Positions 8,275 to 17,279 of a stretch of 64,000 nucleotides of DNA are shown here, one piece after another. Position 1 is the first letter of the stretch, and every line of letters starts with the position of its first letter. Where the stretch lies: positions 9,862-73,861 of the forward strand of contig JBJXDZ010000109.1 in the NCBI GenBank assembly GCA_046154645.1. The letters run 5' to 3'. The notes beneath the pieces were generated by a model, which saw nothing but the letters and a program-made list of their open reading frames with translations, had not been told where the DNA came from and did not search any database. The position numbers and the translations under genes were made by a program. The stretch is from Ga0077555 sp046154645 (GTDB taxonomy: Bacteria > Pseudomonadota > Alphaproteobacteria > Rhizobiales > Hyphomicrobiaceae).

Positions 8275-9927
8275 TTACGCCTCGCCGTCGCCGTGCTGCG
8301 TTTTTTCCCACACGTAGGGCTCGCGGACCAGCTTCCACAAGGCGCGATAGCCGGCGGCCGAGATCAGCAGCCAATAGACCGGCATCAGCAGCGTCCATGG
8401 CATCAGCCAGGCTCGGCCACGGCGCCAGACAGCTAAGGCGCCGAGCAATATGGCGGTGCCGACGCCCAGGAACAGATTGAGCGCCGTCGCCCACCACAGC
8501 CACCACTCCAGATCGGTTTCCGGCGTCGCCAGCAGGCGGCCGTCAGCAAGCGCGATCGCCAGCAACAACACGCCTACAGGATAGGCCAGCACCGACAGCA
8601 GCATGCTGCCCATCAGCACGTGAAAGCCCAGATGTCGGCGGCCACCCAGATCCTGTGCCAACCGGCGTGGGAACCGCGTGTGCACGAGGTAGGTCAACAG
8701 CCAGCCTTTCAGCCAGCGCGTCCGTTGCCGCCACCAGTTGCCGAAGTCCGGTGGTGCCTGCTCCCACGTCGTCGACGGTAAGGTGCCGACGGTCCAGCCG
8801 AGACGGGCGAAGCGAATGCCGAGGTCGGCGTCCTCGGTGACGTTGAAGGGATCCCAGGCGCCCACCTCGCGCAGTACGGCCGTGCGGAAATGGTTGGAGG
8901 TGCCGCCCAGTGGCAGCGGCAGATCGAGGCGCTCCAGGGCCGGCAACAGGGCATCGAACAAGGCCGAATACTCAATGGTAAACTGGCGCGATAGCAGGCC
9001 CGCAGCCGCAACGTCGATGTTGAGCGCGGCCTGCAGGCAGGCGAACCGCGGCCCCGCCAGGTTGAACGCGGCAACCGCCTTGCGCAGCTGATCCGGCTCA
9101 GGCCGGTCCTCGGCATCGTAGATGACGACGAAGTCGCCGCGGGCATAGGTTAGCGCATAATTGAGCGCCTTCGGTTTTGTGCGCGGCTCACACTGCGGCA
9201 CAACCAGAGTGCGAAAGTGGGGCGGCAGGCGAATGGCCGCGACCGCTCGTTGGGTTGCCGGATCCGCTTCCTCGAGCGCCAGGATGATGTCCAGCCGGTC
9301 AGACGGATAGTCGAGCGCGCCCAGGGCCTTGATGAGTCGTGGCAGCACCTCCACCTCGTCGACGAGAGGCACCAGAATGCTGTAGACGGGGAGCAATGGA
9401 TCAGGCGTCAGCGGTGTGCCGGGATTCGGGACAGCGACCGTAGCCGTGGTCATGACGGGCGGCCGCGCCAGGACTTCGCGCACCGCCAGGAGGCGAAGGA
9501 CGACGACGCACAGGAATGGCGCAGCAAGCAAAGCCGCCAGCAACAGGTGAGCGGTCTCGCTCAAGCCAATCGAGAGCCCCGCAAAGGCGCCGACGAAAAA
9601 GGAAGGCGCCACAATCTGCCAGACGGCGGGACGTGAACGCGCCGAGAAGGCGGGCGATGCCGACGATAGGCCATGCACGGCCCAATGCAAACGCGCGAGA
9701 GCGTTCCAATCGTGGGCCTCGGTCAACTTTGGTTCGCTGTTCAGCCCTGCAGCAGCGGTGGCTGCGAGTGGTAACGGCTGTTCGGACGGCGCTGTGTCGG
9801 ATAGTTTGGCCAAGAGATTCGGCGCCGATGCCGCTGCTGGCGCGGCCAAGGTGTTGGCTGGCCAGCCAGCGACTGCCCCAATGTTCGGCGCGTCGCCAAT
9901 GGCTGGCTCGCCCGGATGCCGCCGCAT
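8275..9927 (-). CDS. Membrane glycosyltransferase family 2 (processive type)
   Basis: A protein of about 550 residues. A cytoplasmic N-terminus of ~100 residues is followed by two hydrophobic spans (residues ~107-150). A GT2 catalytic domain then runs to about residue 400 and more membrane spans end the protein. The catalytic landmarks are the DAED motif (VVIYDAEDRPEPDQ), the TED motif (NVTEDADLGIRF) and the R-Q-R-T-R-W form of QxxRW (WWRQRTRWLKGW). This arrangement matches cellulose- and beta-glucan-synthase-like enzymes that extrude a polysaccharide. No BcsB or export partner is next to it. ATG 9927 is chosen; GTG 9933 also fits. It is divergent from the solute-binding protein gene. Confidence 0.85.
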   Translation of the reverse strand: MRRHPGEPAIGDAPNIGAVAGWPANTLAAPAAASAPNLLAKLSDTAPSEQPLPLAATAAAGLNSEPKLTEAHDWNALARLHWAVHGLSSASPAFSARSRPAVWQIVAPSFFVGAFAGLSIGLSETAHLLLAALLAAPFLCVVVLRLLAVREVLARPPVMTTATVAVPNPGTPLTPDPLLPVYSILVPLVDEVEVLPRLIKALGALDYPSDRLDIILALEEADPATQRAVAAIRLPPHFRTLVVPQCEPRTKPKALNYALTYARGDFVVIYDAEDRPEPDQLRKAVAAFNLAGPRFACLQAALNIDVAAAGLLSRQFTIEYSALFDALLPALERLDLPLPLGGTSNHFRTAVLREVGAWDPFNVTEDADLGIRFARLGWTVGTLPSTTWEQAPPDFGNWWRQRTRWLKGWLLTYLVHTRFPRRLAQDLGGRRHLGFHVLMGSMLLSVLAYPVGVLLLAIALADGRLLATPETDLEWWLWWATALNLFLGVGTAILLGALAVWRRGRAWLMPWTLLMPVYWLLISAAGYRALWKLVREPYVWEKTQHGDGEA

Positions 9928-10049
9928 CGACACCAGCGTTACGCTCTCGAGCGTTGCTCACGATCGCTAGCCGGATGGCCTCGCCGGCTCACGATCGACA
10001 CAATCCGAGGCCAGCACTGCCTATCGCAAGTCGGCGGTGGCGAAGGCGC

Positions 10050-10081
10050 CCGAACCCGGTCTCACCCGGGTCCGGGTTCGG
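10050..10081. promoter_or_regulatory. 10-bp stem-loop in the 5' leader of the solute-binding protein gene
   Basis: CCGAACCCGG and CCGGGTTCGG form a perfect 10-bp stem around a 12-nt loop. It ends 17 bp before the GTG start and a few bases before the GAGGA ribosome-binding site, so it could affect translation or attenuate transcription. Confidence 0.5.
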
Positions 10082-10098
10082 ACACGAGGACCAGCGAC

Positions 10099-10926
10099 GT
10101 GATCATACGCCTGACCATTCTGTGTGCAAGCCTGCTGATGCTGGCGACGGCAGCCTCGACGCCGAGTTTCGCGCAGGGCCCCGCGCAGGCGGCACCACAA
10201 ACCGACACAGCGGAACTCCCCAAGCGCGTGGCCGTGCGATTCCTCACCGACAGCGACCATCCCCCCTTCAACTATTATGACGAGGAAGGCGTCCTGACCG
10301 GCTTCAACATCGACATGGCGCGGGCCATTTGCCTCGAGATGACGGCTGCGTGCGATATCCAGGTGCGCCCCTGGGCAGAGCTTGGCAGTGCCCTCGCCAA
10401 GCGAGAGACTGACGCCGTTATCGCCTCGCACGTATTGTCGCCGGCATTGCTGCGAATTTTCGATTTCACCGACCGGTATTTCTACACCCCGGCCTGGTTT
10501 GCCGGCCGCCGTGGTGGCCCAAGGCTGGCGCCAACCCCCGAAGGCCTCGAAGGCTTGAAGATCGCCGTCGTCCGCGGCGGCGCCCACGAAGCCTACTTGC
10601 GCACCTTCTTCAAGGATTCAGCGATCGTTCCCTACGAGAGCACGGAGCTTGCCCGCGACGCACTGGTAGCTTCACAGGTCAACCTGCTGTTCGATGACGG
10701 CATCGGCCTCGTGTTGTGGCTCAATGGCACCTTGTCGCGGGAATGCTGCGAGATGAAGGCTGGGCCATTCTACGAGCCGAAGTTTTTCGGCGATGGCATC
10801 GCCATCATGGTCTCGAAGCAGGATCCGCAATTGAAGGGACTGATCAATCAGGCCCTCGCCCGGGTCCGCGCCAGCGGCCGCTACGAGGAACTACTGCTGC
10901 GGTACTTCCCCAACCGGCTGTTCTGA
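10099..10926 (+). CDS. Periplasmic solute-binding protein, ABC family 3 (amino-acid type)
   Basis: A 275-residue protein with a signal peptide (LTILCASLLMLATAASTPSFAQ). The bacterial extracellular solute-binding family 3 domain follows: VRFLTDSDHPPFNYYDEEG, LTGFNIDMARAICLEM, the DAVIASH segment and the second lobe from GLKIAVVRGG. Such proteins deliver polar amino acids or similar compounds to an ABC permease. No permease or ATPase gene is adjacent, so this is an orphan. GTG 10099 is chosen because GAGGA lies 8 bp upstream and the signal peptide then starts at residue 1. Confidence 0.85.
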   Translation: MIIRLTILCASLLMLATAASTPSFAQGPAQAAPQTDTAELPKRVAVRFLTDSDHPPFNYYDEEGVLTGFNIDMARAICLEMTAACDIQVRPWAELGSALAKRETDAVIASHVLSPALLRIFDFTDRYFYTPAWFAGRRGGPRLAPTPEGLEGLKIAVVRGGAHEAYLRTFFKDSAIVPYESTELARDALVASQVNLLFDDGIGLVLWLNGTLSRECCEMKAGPFYEPKFFGDGIAIMVSKQDPQLKGLINQALARVRASGRYEELLLRYFPNRLF

Positions 10927-10947
10927 TCCGGGACGCGCGCCGGTCGT

Positions 10948-11556
10948 TCAGTTGGACGGCGACCGCCGGGCGACCGGCTGCGGCTTCACCACGAGTGGCA
11001 GGTCAGCAAACAGGCTGGTCGCAGCGCCGACGGCCGCACCCTCGATGGCCAGCAGACGCAGCTTGGTTGCGACGCCGCCGGTCGCCGAAAATCCCGTCAG
11101 CTTGCCGCTGGCGCCCAGCACGCGATGACAGGGCACGATGATCGGCAAGGGATTGCGCCCGAGCGCCCGGCCTACGGCTTGCGCCAACTGCTTGTCGCCA
11201 AGCCGCAGAGCGACGTCGCCGTAGGTCAGCGTGGCTCCCGGCGGAATGGTGCGGGCGATCCGGTAGACGCGGGCGTTGAAGTCGTCGTCAGCCCCCAGGT
11301 CACAGGCAATGAAGCTGAGGTCCACCTGCTCGCCCGCCAGCAGCGCGGTGATGGCGTCAACAGCGGGCTCAATTACGGTCGTCGGCGCACGCTCGCTGGC
11401 GCCATGCGACCGGGCCGCGATGCGCTGCCGCGTTGCCGCCTCATGGGCCTCCGGCAAGGTGGTGGCAATCACAACGTCGCCGCGCCAAGCCAGCGCACAC
11501 GTGCCGATGGCTGTCGGAAACAGGGCAAATCCCGATGAGTGATCGCTGTCCGCCAT
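10948..11556 (-). CDS. ogt: Methylated-DNA--protein-cysteine methyltransferase
   Basis: A 202-residue O6-alkylguanine-DNA alkyltransferase. The suicide acceptor cysteine is C143 in the signature IIVPCHRVLG, preceded by the helix-turn-helix region (TYGDVALRLGDKQLAQAVGRALGRNP). It repairs O6-methylguanine by irreversible transfer to the cysteine. The tail after residue ~175 is non-conserved, Pro/Arg-rich and basic. It lies 5 bp downstream of the LLM gene on the same strand and may share its transcript. Ogt and AdaB are not separable here. Confidence 0.92.
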   Translation of the reverse strand: MADSDHSSGFALFPTAIGTCALAWRGDVVIATTLPEAHEAATRQRIAARSHGASERAPTTVIEPAVDAITALLAGEQVDLSFIACDLGADDDFNARVYRIARTIPPGATLTYGDVALRLGDKQLAQAVGRALGRNPLPIIVPCHRVLGASGKLTGFSATGGVATKLRLLAIEGAAVGAATSLFADLPLVVKPQPVARRSPSN

Positions 11557-11561
11557 GCTGG

Positions 11562-12515
11562 CTATTCCGCGGCAACCTTCTTCTTGGGCTTCGGCCAGCG
11601 CGCCGCCACCTTGGGCAGCACCTCCTCGATCAGGCGGCGGGTCTGCAGCATGATCGCGTCGTCGCCCCGCCCGATCGGCCGCATGACGAACTTCGAGACG
11701 CCTTGCGCGACATAGGCGCCGATCCGCTCGACAATGACATCGGCGTCGCCGACGGCAAAGTAGGTCAAGGGATCGCGGCCGGTTCGCTTCTGATAAGCCT
11801 CCATGGGTCGCTTCAAGACGGCATCGTCCGGCGTACCGAAGAAAAACGGGAAGCCGGAGCCGTAATGGTCGTCGTCGAGGGCGCGGCCATAGGTGGCGGC
11901 AGCAGCCTTGATGGCGGCGACGATGCGGCCGGCTTCCTCCGGGTTCTCAGGGCCTGCCTGCCAGCCGGTGCCAACACGCGCCGTGCGCTGGATGGCCGCG
12001 TCCGAACCGCCGCCGATCCACATCGGTAGGTCCGGCTGCACCGGTTTGGGCGCGATCGAGGCCCCCTTCAGCTTGTAGAAGCGCCCGTCGAAATCAACGC
12101 TCTCCTCCCGCCACAGCCGGCTGATGACGGCGAGTCCCTCGTCGGTCTTGGCCCCGCGCGTCGACGTATCGATGGTCAGCGCTTTCCATTCCGGCGCCAG
12201 CGGACTGCCAATGCCGAAGGCGGGCAGCAGGCGGCCCTCCGAGAGCACGTCGATGGTGGCGCATTGCTTGGCCACCAGCACCGGATCGCGTAGCGCCAGC
12301 GAGACCACGTTCATGCCGAACTTGATGCGCCTGGTGCGCCCGGCGAGTGCCGCCATGACGGCCATGCACTCGAGGATCGGCTCCTTGGAGACGAGACGGT
12401 CGGTCTGCCACAACGAATCGGCGCCCCCTGCCTCACACAGATCCACCCAGCGCCACCAGGCGCGGGCGTCCGAGAACGGGAACTCCATCAGGCCAAGTCC
12501 GACGGCGACGGTCAT
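11562..12515 (-). CDS. LLM class flavin-dependent oxidoreductase
   Basis: A 317-residue TIM-barrel flavoprotein of the bacterial luciferase-like superfamily. Typical segments are the N-terminal MTVAVGLGL strand, WWRWVDLCEAGGADSLWQTD, RRIKFGMNVVSLALRDPVLVAKQCATIDVLSEGR and PMWIGGGSDAAIQRTARVGTGW. The cofactor could be FMN or F420 and the substrate is unknown. The tail is very basic (KPKKKVAAE). ATG 12515 is preferred because GGAGC precedes it and the conserved first strand begins there. It sits upstream of the alkyltransferase gene. Confidence 0.82.
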   Translation of the reverse strand: MTVAVGLGLMEFPFSDARAWWRWVDLCEAGGADSLWQTDRLVSKEPILECMAVMAALAGRTRRIKFGMNVVSLALRDPVLVAKQCATIDVLSEGRLLPAFGIGSPLAPEWKALTIDTSTRGAKTDEGLAVISRLWREESVDFDGRFYKLKGASIAPKPVQPDLPMWIGGGSDAAIQRTARVGTGWQAGPENPEEAGRIVAAIKAAAATYGRALDDDHYGSGFPFFFGTPDDAVLKRPMEAYQKRTGRDPLTYFAVGDADVIVERIGAYVAQGVSKFVMRPIGRGDDAIMLQTRRLIEEVLPKVAARWPKPKKKVAAE

Positions 12516-12618
12516 GGGGCTTGCTCCTTTGGGCGGAGGCACCGCCAGGAGCATTTTGGCGGCTTGCCACGGCGACCGCAACTGCCTCGAACAGACTGGC
12601 TCGAACAGACTGATGCGA

Positions 12619-13710
12619 TCAGGCGTCCTGCTCGCCGGCCTTCTTGCGCGGAGGTCGCGGCACAGCCGGCGCGGACGGGCTGGCCGGCGGCTGCACCCCT
12701 GGCGGCGACACGGGCGCGATGGATTGCCCTGTCAGCGGCACGGCGCTCGCGCCGCATACGGCCCCGATCAACCGGCAAGGACTGCCGCCGCGATCAACAG
12801 CCGCTTGGCAATTGGCCAGCGACTTCGCTGCGGCGATGACCGGGGTCAATTCGCGCGTAAAGTGGTGCGCGACCCGTATCTGGCCGGTGGGCAACTGCGT
12901 CCGAAAGACAGCGATCGCCAGACACTGAGGATCCGGGATAGCCTGGACGCGACAGACGATGGTGTAGCGCAGCCTGCAGGCGTCCAACGCCGCCGCCTCC
13001 GCCGTCTGACGCGACTTGTGGCCATGCACAGGGACCCCCAGCAACGCATCCTGCGGAAAGGCGATGGCACCCCATTTCGCCGGGGCAACGGCAGCACGCA
13101 GCGCCTGCAACTGGTCATTGGTAATGACGCCGTTGGGCATGAAACCGCGTACCCGCTGCCAGCCGCGGATGGCACGGTCCGTATCCGCGTCGAGAACGCC
13201 ATCGAAGCGCACGATGTTGTAATTGAGATTGTACAGCCGATCCTGCACTTCGCGGACCAGCGCCGTACCGGCCCCGCCCGAGCCGGCATTCCTGGCGCCG
13301 GTGGCCGCGCCCGCTGCTTCCTTGATGCGCAGCTTCGCCAGCTCTGCGAACTGGCCGCTGGGGTATTGCTTCAGGTAGGCGCGCAGCTCGTCCGGCTTGT
13401 TGTTGTCCTTGATCGAGTTCCAGAACGTGATCTCGGCTTCGCTGGCGGCAGCCGAAGGCGTCGCGGGTGCTGTGGGGCCTGCATCTGTCGCCGCAGGTGG
13501 CGCAGGCGCGGGGGCCACCGGGGCACTGGCGACCGGTGGCTTTGGTTTCGGTTTCGCGGACTCGGGCGGCGGTTTGCGTGGGGCAGGAGCTGGCTTCTCC
13601 GGCGTCGACCAGGGAAACTGCATGTCCTGGGCGGCGACCGGCATGCTGGCAAGCACGGCCAGGACTGCCAGAACGGCGGACGCTCCTCCGCCAAACACGC
13701 TGGACCTCAT
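12619..13710 (-). CDS. Secreted peptidoglycan-binding and DUF4189 domain protein
   Basis: A 363-residue exported protein with a signal peptide ending near MPVAAQ (residues ~1-28) and a Pro/Ala/Lys-rich linker. Next comes a short helical repeat of the FWNSIKDNNKPDELRAYLKQYP type, seen next to caspase-like and Sel1-like proteins. A PG_binding_1-like module (VQDRLYNLNYNIVRFDGVLDADTD) is followed by a DUF4189-like module (KWGAIAFPQDALLG, SRQTAEAAALDACR, with paired cysteines). Peptidoglycan association in the periplasm is inferred from the domain; its activity is unknown. The C-terminus is Pro-rich and basic. Confidence 0.75.
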   Translation of the reverse strand: MRSSVFGGGASAVLAVLAVLASMPVAAQDMQFPWSTPEKPAPAPRKPPPESAKPKPKPPVASAPVAPAPAPPAATDAGPTAPATPSAAASEAEITFWNSIKDNNKPDELRAYLKQYPSGQFAELAKLRIKEAAGAATGARNAGSGGAGTALVREVQDRLYNLNYNIVRFDGVLDADTDRAIRGWQRVRGFMPNGVITNDQLQALRAAVAPAKWGAIAFPQDALLGVPVHGHKSRQTAEAAALDACRLRYTIVCRVQAIPDPQCLAIAVFRTQLPTGQIRVAHHFTRELTPVIAAAKSLANCQAAVDRGGSPCRLIGAVCGASAVPLTGQSIAPVSPPGVQPPASPSAPAVPRPPRKKAGEQDA

Positions 13711-13829
13711 TCGGCTCGCCACGCGCGACCCCTCGACCAAGATTGCCACGATGCTTTGTGCACGGCCTTCGCTTCAAGTCAAACGCTCGCCGCGGCTAAA
13801 CTGCTATCTGCAGATGGCGGTGGCCTGGC

Positions 13830-14669
13830 TCACGCGGCTTGCAACGGCACCAGTGTGTCAAGATGGCTCAGAATCTCGTCGCGGCTCAAATCGGGGATCT
13901 CCAGCAGGACGCGCCCGATGCCGGCCTCGCGATACTTGGCGAGTTTGGCGGCATCCGATGGTGCCCGGAAGACGGTAATCGAGAGCGTCGAGAAATCGCG
14001 GCGCACGGTCGAGGCCATCTGGCTCAGGCGGCCCACGAACTCGCGCGGGTCCGTGGCCGGCGTGGCGCGTGGGAACCAGCCGTCGCAGAACTCGACCACG
14101 CGGCGCAGCGTGTGGTCGGTTTCGCCACCGAGCAGGATCGGGGGATGCGGCCGCTGCACCGGCTTCGGCCAGCTCCAGGAGGGCTCGAACTTGACGAACT
14201 CGCCGTCAAAGCCGCCGGCCTCCTTGGTCCACAGCTCCTTCATGGCGAGAATGCGCTCGCGCAGCAGCTTGAAGCGCGTGTCGTACTTGGCGCCGTGATC
14301 CTCCATCTCCTCGACGTTCCAGCCGCCGCCAGCGCCGAGTTCGAAGCGGCCACCCGAGAGCATGTCGAGGCTGGCGATGACCTTGGCGGTGACAATGGGA
14401 TCGCGCTGCGGGATCAGGCAGATGCCGGTGCCAAGGCGCAGCGTCTTGGTGGCGGCTGCCGCGAACGAGAGGGCCACAAACGGATCGTGGGTGTGGGAAT
14501 AGCGCTTGGGCAACTCGCCGCCGCCTGGGAACGGCGAGCGCCGGCTGACGGGAATGTGGGTGTGCTCGCACACGAACAGCGATTCAAAACCGCGGTCCTC
14601 GAGGGCCTTGCCCAACTCGGCGGGTTGAATGCCGTAGTCGGTGGGGAAGTAGAAGACGCCGGTTTTCAT
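13830..14669 (-). CDS. LLM class flavin/F420-dependent oxidoreductase
   Basis: A 279-residue luciferase-like TIM-barrel protein of the TIGR03619-like, putatively F420-dependent type. Motifs include GFESLFVCEHTHIP, LRLGTGICLIPQRDPIVTAKVIASLDMLSGGRFELGAGGGWN and PPILLGGETDHTLRRVVEFCDGW. It is only distantly related to the LLM protein at 11562-12515 and is separated from it by the secreted DUF4189 gene. The substrate is unknown, and no F420 biosynthesis genes are in the window. Confidence 0.82.
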   Translation of the reverse strand: MKTGVFYFPTDYGIQPAELGKALEDRGFESLFVCEHTHIPVSRRSPFPGGGELPKRYSHTHDPFVALSFAAAATKTLRLGTGICLIPQRDPIVTAKVIASLDMLSGGRFELGAGGGWNVEEMEDHGAKYDTRFKLLRERILAMKELWTKEAGGFDGEFVKFEPSWSWPKPVQRPHPPILLGGETDHTLRRVVEFCDGWFPRATPATDPREFVGRLSQMASTVRRDFSTLSITVFRAPSDAAKLAKYREAGIGRVLLEIPDLSRDEILSHLDTLVPLQAA

Positions 14670-14870
14670 GGTGGTCTGCTCCGTTCAGGCGCTCGCGGCC
14701 GTTGACACGCACCGTGCTCCGGCCCGCTCACTGATCGGCACCCAGTATGGCCACTTCGACCGCCCAGCGCCACCCGCTTCCGGCACCAGGCGTTGCACGC
14801 TTGCCAGAACCGGCGCCGCTCAGCAGACTGCCGGCCACAGTCTGTGCCTCGATCGATCAGGGAGAGCCCA

Positions 14871-15710
14871 ATGCGCACCGTCACGCTGGCAACCGGCGAG
14901 AAGATCCCACAACTCGGCATCGGCACCTGGCATATGGGAGAGCGCGGCGGCAGCCGTGCCGCGGAGGCCAAAGCCGTCCGCGCAGCCATCGATCTCGGCA
15001 TCACGCTGATCGACACGGCCGAGATGTACGGCGAAGGCGGCGCGGAAGAGGTGATTGCCGAGGCGACCCAGGAGGCGGGGCTACGCCAGAAGCTGTTCAT
15101 CGTCTCCAAGGTGTATCCCCACAACGCCTCGCGAACAGGTGCCGTCGCTGCCTGTGAGCGCAGCCTAAAGCGACTGAAGACCGATCGCATCGATCTCTAC
15201 CTGTTGCATTGGCGCGGCTCCCATCCCCTCAGTGAAACCGTTGCCGCGTTCGAAAAACTGAAGGCCGACGGCAAGATCCGCCACTGGGGCGTGTCCAATT
15301 TCGACGTCGACGACATGGACGAGCTGGCCGGCGTCAAGGCCGGGGCGAACTGCGTTTCCAATCAGGTGCTCTATCACCTCGGCGCGCGCGGCATCGATTT
15401 CGATCTGATTGCCGACAGTGCCAAGCGGAAGGTGATGGTGATGGCCTATTCGCCGCTCGGGCAAGGCGCGATCCTCGGTCACGCGGCACTGGCCAAAGTG
15501 GCCACCAGGCACGGCGTCACGCCGGCCGCCATCGCCATCGCCTGGACCATGCGGCACCCGCATGTGGTGTCGATTCCGAAAGCGGCCAACCTGAAGCATG
15601 TGCAGGAGAACATGGCGGCGGCCGACCTCGTGCTCGACGCGGCGGATCTGGCAGCGCTCGATGCTGGTTTCCCGCCGCCCAAGCGCAAAAGCTCGCTCGG
15701 CATGCTGTGA
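14871..15710 (+). CDS. Aldo/keto reductase
   Basis: A 279-residue single-domain aldo/keto reductase. The catalytic tetrad is present as D48, Y53 (DTAEMYGEGGAEE), K80 (FIVSKVYPHN) and H113 (LYLLHWRGSHPL). The NADPH-binding segments SPLGQG and SIPKAANLKHVQEN are present too. It reduces carbonyl compounds; the natural substrate is not evident. ATG 14871 follows GGGAGAG at a normal distance. It is divergent from the LLM gene. Confidence 0.9.
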   Translation: MRTVTLATGEKIPQLGIGTWHMGERGGSRAAEAKAVRAAIDLGITLIDTAEMYGEGGAEEVIAEATQEAGLRQKLFIVSKVYPHNASRTGAVAACERSLKRLKTDRIDLYLLHWRGSHPLSETVAAFEKLKADGKIRHWGVSNFDVDDMDELAGVKAGANCVSNQVLYHLGARGIDFDLIADSAKRKVMVMAYSPLGQGAILGHAALAKVATRHGVTPAAIAIAWTMRHPHVVSIPKAANLKHVQENMAAADLVLDAADLAALDAGFPPPKRKSSLGML

Positions 15711-15841
15711 CGCGATGGCTGGCCTGCGCGCGCGATTGGCGCCGGCGCTGTACGCGGCTCCGGCGGCGTGACAAGCTGTCGAAACGACGCCCTATAAACA
15801 GGGCGTCACCCTCCCATTGGCACAGAGCGGAGTTCGGGCAC

Positions 15842-16714
15842 ATGACAGCCACGCGAGACGCCAGGACGTTCGAGTTGGATGTCGAGGATGTGGAATACCT
15901 GCGCCACGGCGACAAGCCGCTGCTGCTGCGGCTTTATAAGCCCAAGGGGCCGGGACCGTTCCCACTTATGGTCGACCTGCATGGCGGTGCCTGGTGCAAC
16001 CAGGATCGCACCAGCGATGCGCTGTTCTGCGAGACGCTTGCGCGCAGCGGCGTGCTGGTGGCCGCTCTCGATTTCCGCATGCCACCGGACGCCGGCTATC
16101 CTGCCTCGCTGGCCGATATCAACTATGGCATTCGCTGGCTGAAGGCCCGCGCCCCCTCGCTCAAGGCAAAGACCGGCAAGGTCGGCGTCATCGGCATCTC
16201 GAGCGGAGCGCATCAGGCCATTCTCGGCGGCATGCGGCCGGCAGACCCGCGCTACGCTGCCATCAAGCTGGCCGGCGGTGACGGTGTCGATGCGAAGATT
16301 GCCTGCGCCGTGCTGGTGTGGCCGGTGATCGATCCGCTGCGGCGCTATCATCACGCCCAGCGCCTGGTGGCAGCCGGCGGCACCTATCCTGCGCAACTCG
16401 CGAGCGTCATTCCGCTGCACCACAAGTTCTGGGGCACGGACGCTGCCATGGAGGAGGGCAATCCGGTCGGCATCCTCGAACGCGGCGAGCCGGTGCAGTT
16501 GCCGCCGGTGCTCTACGTGCAGGGCGCCAACGACGTGGTGCACCCGAAGGCCGACCTCGAGCGCTTCGTTGCGGCTTACAAGAAGCGCGGTGGTGACATC
16601 GATCTGGCGCTCTACGAAGGCGAGGGCGAAGGCTTCATTCGCAACGCCCAATCGAAAGCCGCACCGGTGGCCATGCAGCGCATCGTCGACTACGTGCACG
16701 CCCGCCTCGGGTAG
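15842..16714 (+). CDS. Alpha/beta hydrolase (esterase/lipase, BD-FAE-like) with altered catalytic His position
   Basis: A 290-residue alpha/beta hydrolase. The oxyanion-hole motif is HGGAW (residues 47-51), the nucleophile elbow G118-I-S120-S-G122 and the acid D231 (GANDVVHP). In related esterases the catalytic histidine sits in a segment of the form EGxGHGF. Here that segment reads EGEGEGF, with glutamate E263 in the His place. The codon is GAA in the sequence given. Either the triad is completed by another residue or the enzyme is altered or inactive. No signal peptide is seen. Confidence 0.8.
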   Translation: MTATRDARTFELDVEDVEYLRHGDKPLLLRLYKPKGPGPFPLMVDLHGGAWCNQDRTSDALFCETLARSGVLVAALDFRMPPDAGYPASLADINYGIRWLKARAPSLKAKTGKVGVIGISSGAHQAILGGMRPADPRYAAIKLAGGDGVDAKIACAVLVWPVIDPLRRYHHAQRLVAAGGTYPAQLASVIPLHHKFWGTDAAMEEGNPVGILERGEPVQLPPVLYVQGANDVVHPKADLERFVAAYKKRGGDIDLALYEGEGEGFIRNAQSKAAPVAMQRIVDYVHARLG

Positions 16715-17279
16715 GCAGCCAGTCGACTCCGGCGCCAGCTTGGGCACCGTGGCGTTGTCGACGCCGGTACTGCGCCCTGGACTGCCATGGTCGAGAACAG
16801 TTTCGGTCTGGCGCTGCCCGACATGCACCGGCCGAAGCGTCGCTGGCGCCCATATTGGCGCGCTGTAACGCCGTAAGCGACGTACAAATCATTGAACCAT
16901 CTCTTGAGCTTGTTGCCATCTCAACGCCCGCACACCGCGTTGCAGCTCTGGCATGGGCCGCTTTGCCCAGAGGTCAGCGCCATGCCGCGCTGCATGCCCT
17001 GCCAGGTTCGGTCGTGACCGACCAAGTGCTGAACTCGCATCAGACCTTAGTCTGATCGGGCATCAGACTTCGTGCCCATGCGGACTTGGACCTCCTGCCG
17101 CTAGCAAATGCCGTTCGCGCACTGTCTGTTAGACGGCATCGAGCGTGCACAGCCTTTGCCTCTTCGCCTGGAATGGTCGGCATCCAGGTGGGCGAAGTTG
17201 CAAGGACGTGCGGCTCCCAGAAATCGTCGCTGCGCACAAACCGCAGGCACTGTCTCAGCAACCACGAGGCCCTGTCGCC
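16715..17279. other. Long leader/intergenic region before the heme peroxidase gene
   Basis: This gap of about 565 bp has no gene I can support. It contains one clear inverted repeat, ATCAGAC-CTTA-GTCTGAT at 17039-17056, followed closely by a further CATCAGAC at 17061. These may be regulatory sites for the large downstream gene, but I cannot assign a promoter. Confidence 0.45.

Noticed and set aside
12124..14298. 724-codon plus-strand open frame
   Set aside because: It runs antisense to three well-supported minus-strand genes (two LLM proteins and the DUF4189 protein) and shows no recognisable protein features.
17145..17279. Upstream extension of the heme peroxidase frame
   Set aside because: The 45 added residues are Cys/Arg/His-rich, unlike the rest of the protein. 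ATG 17280 gives a sensible start before the ITLIRHDLEFIL segment.
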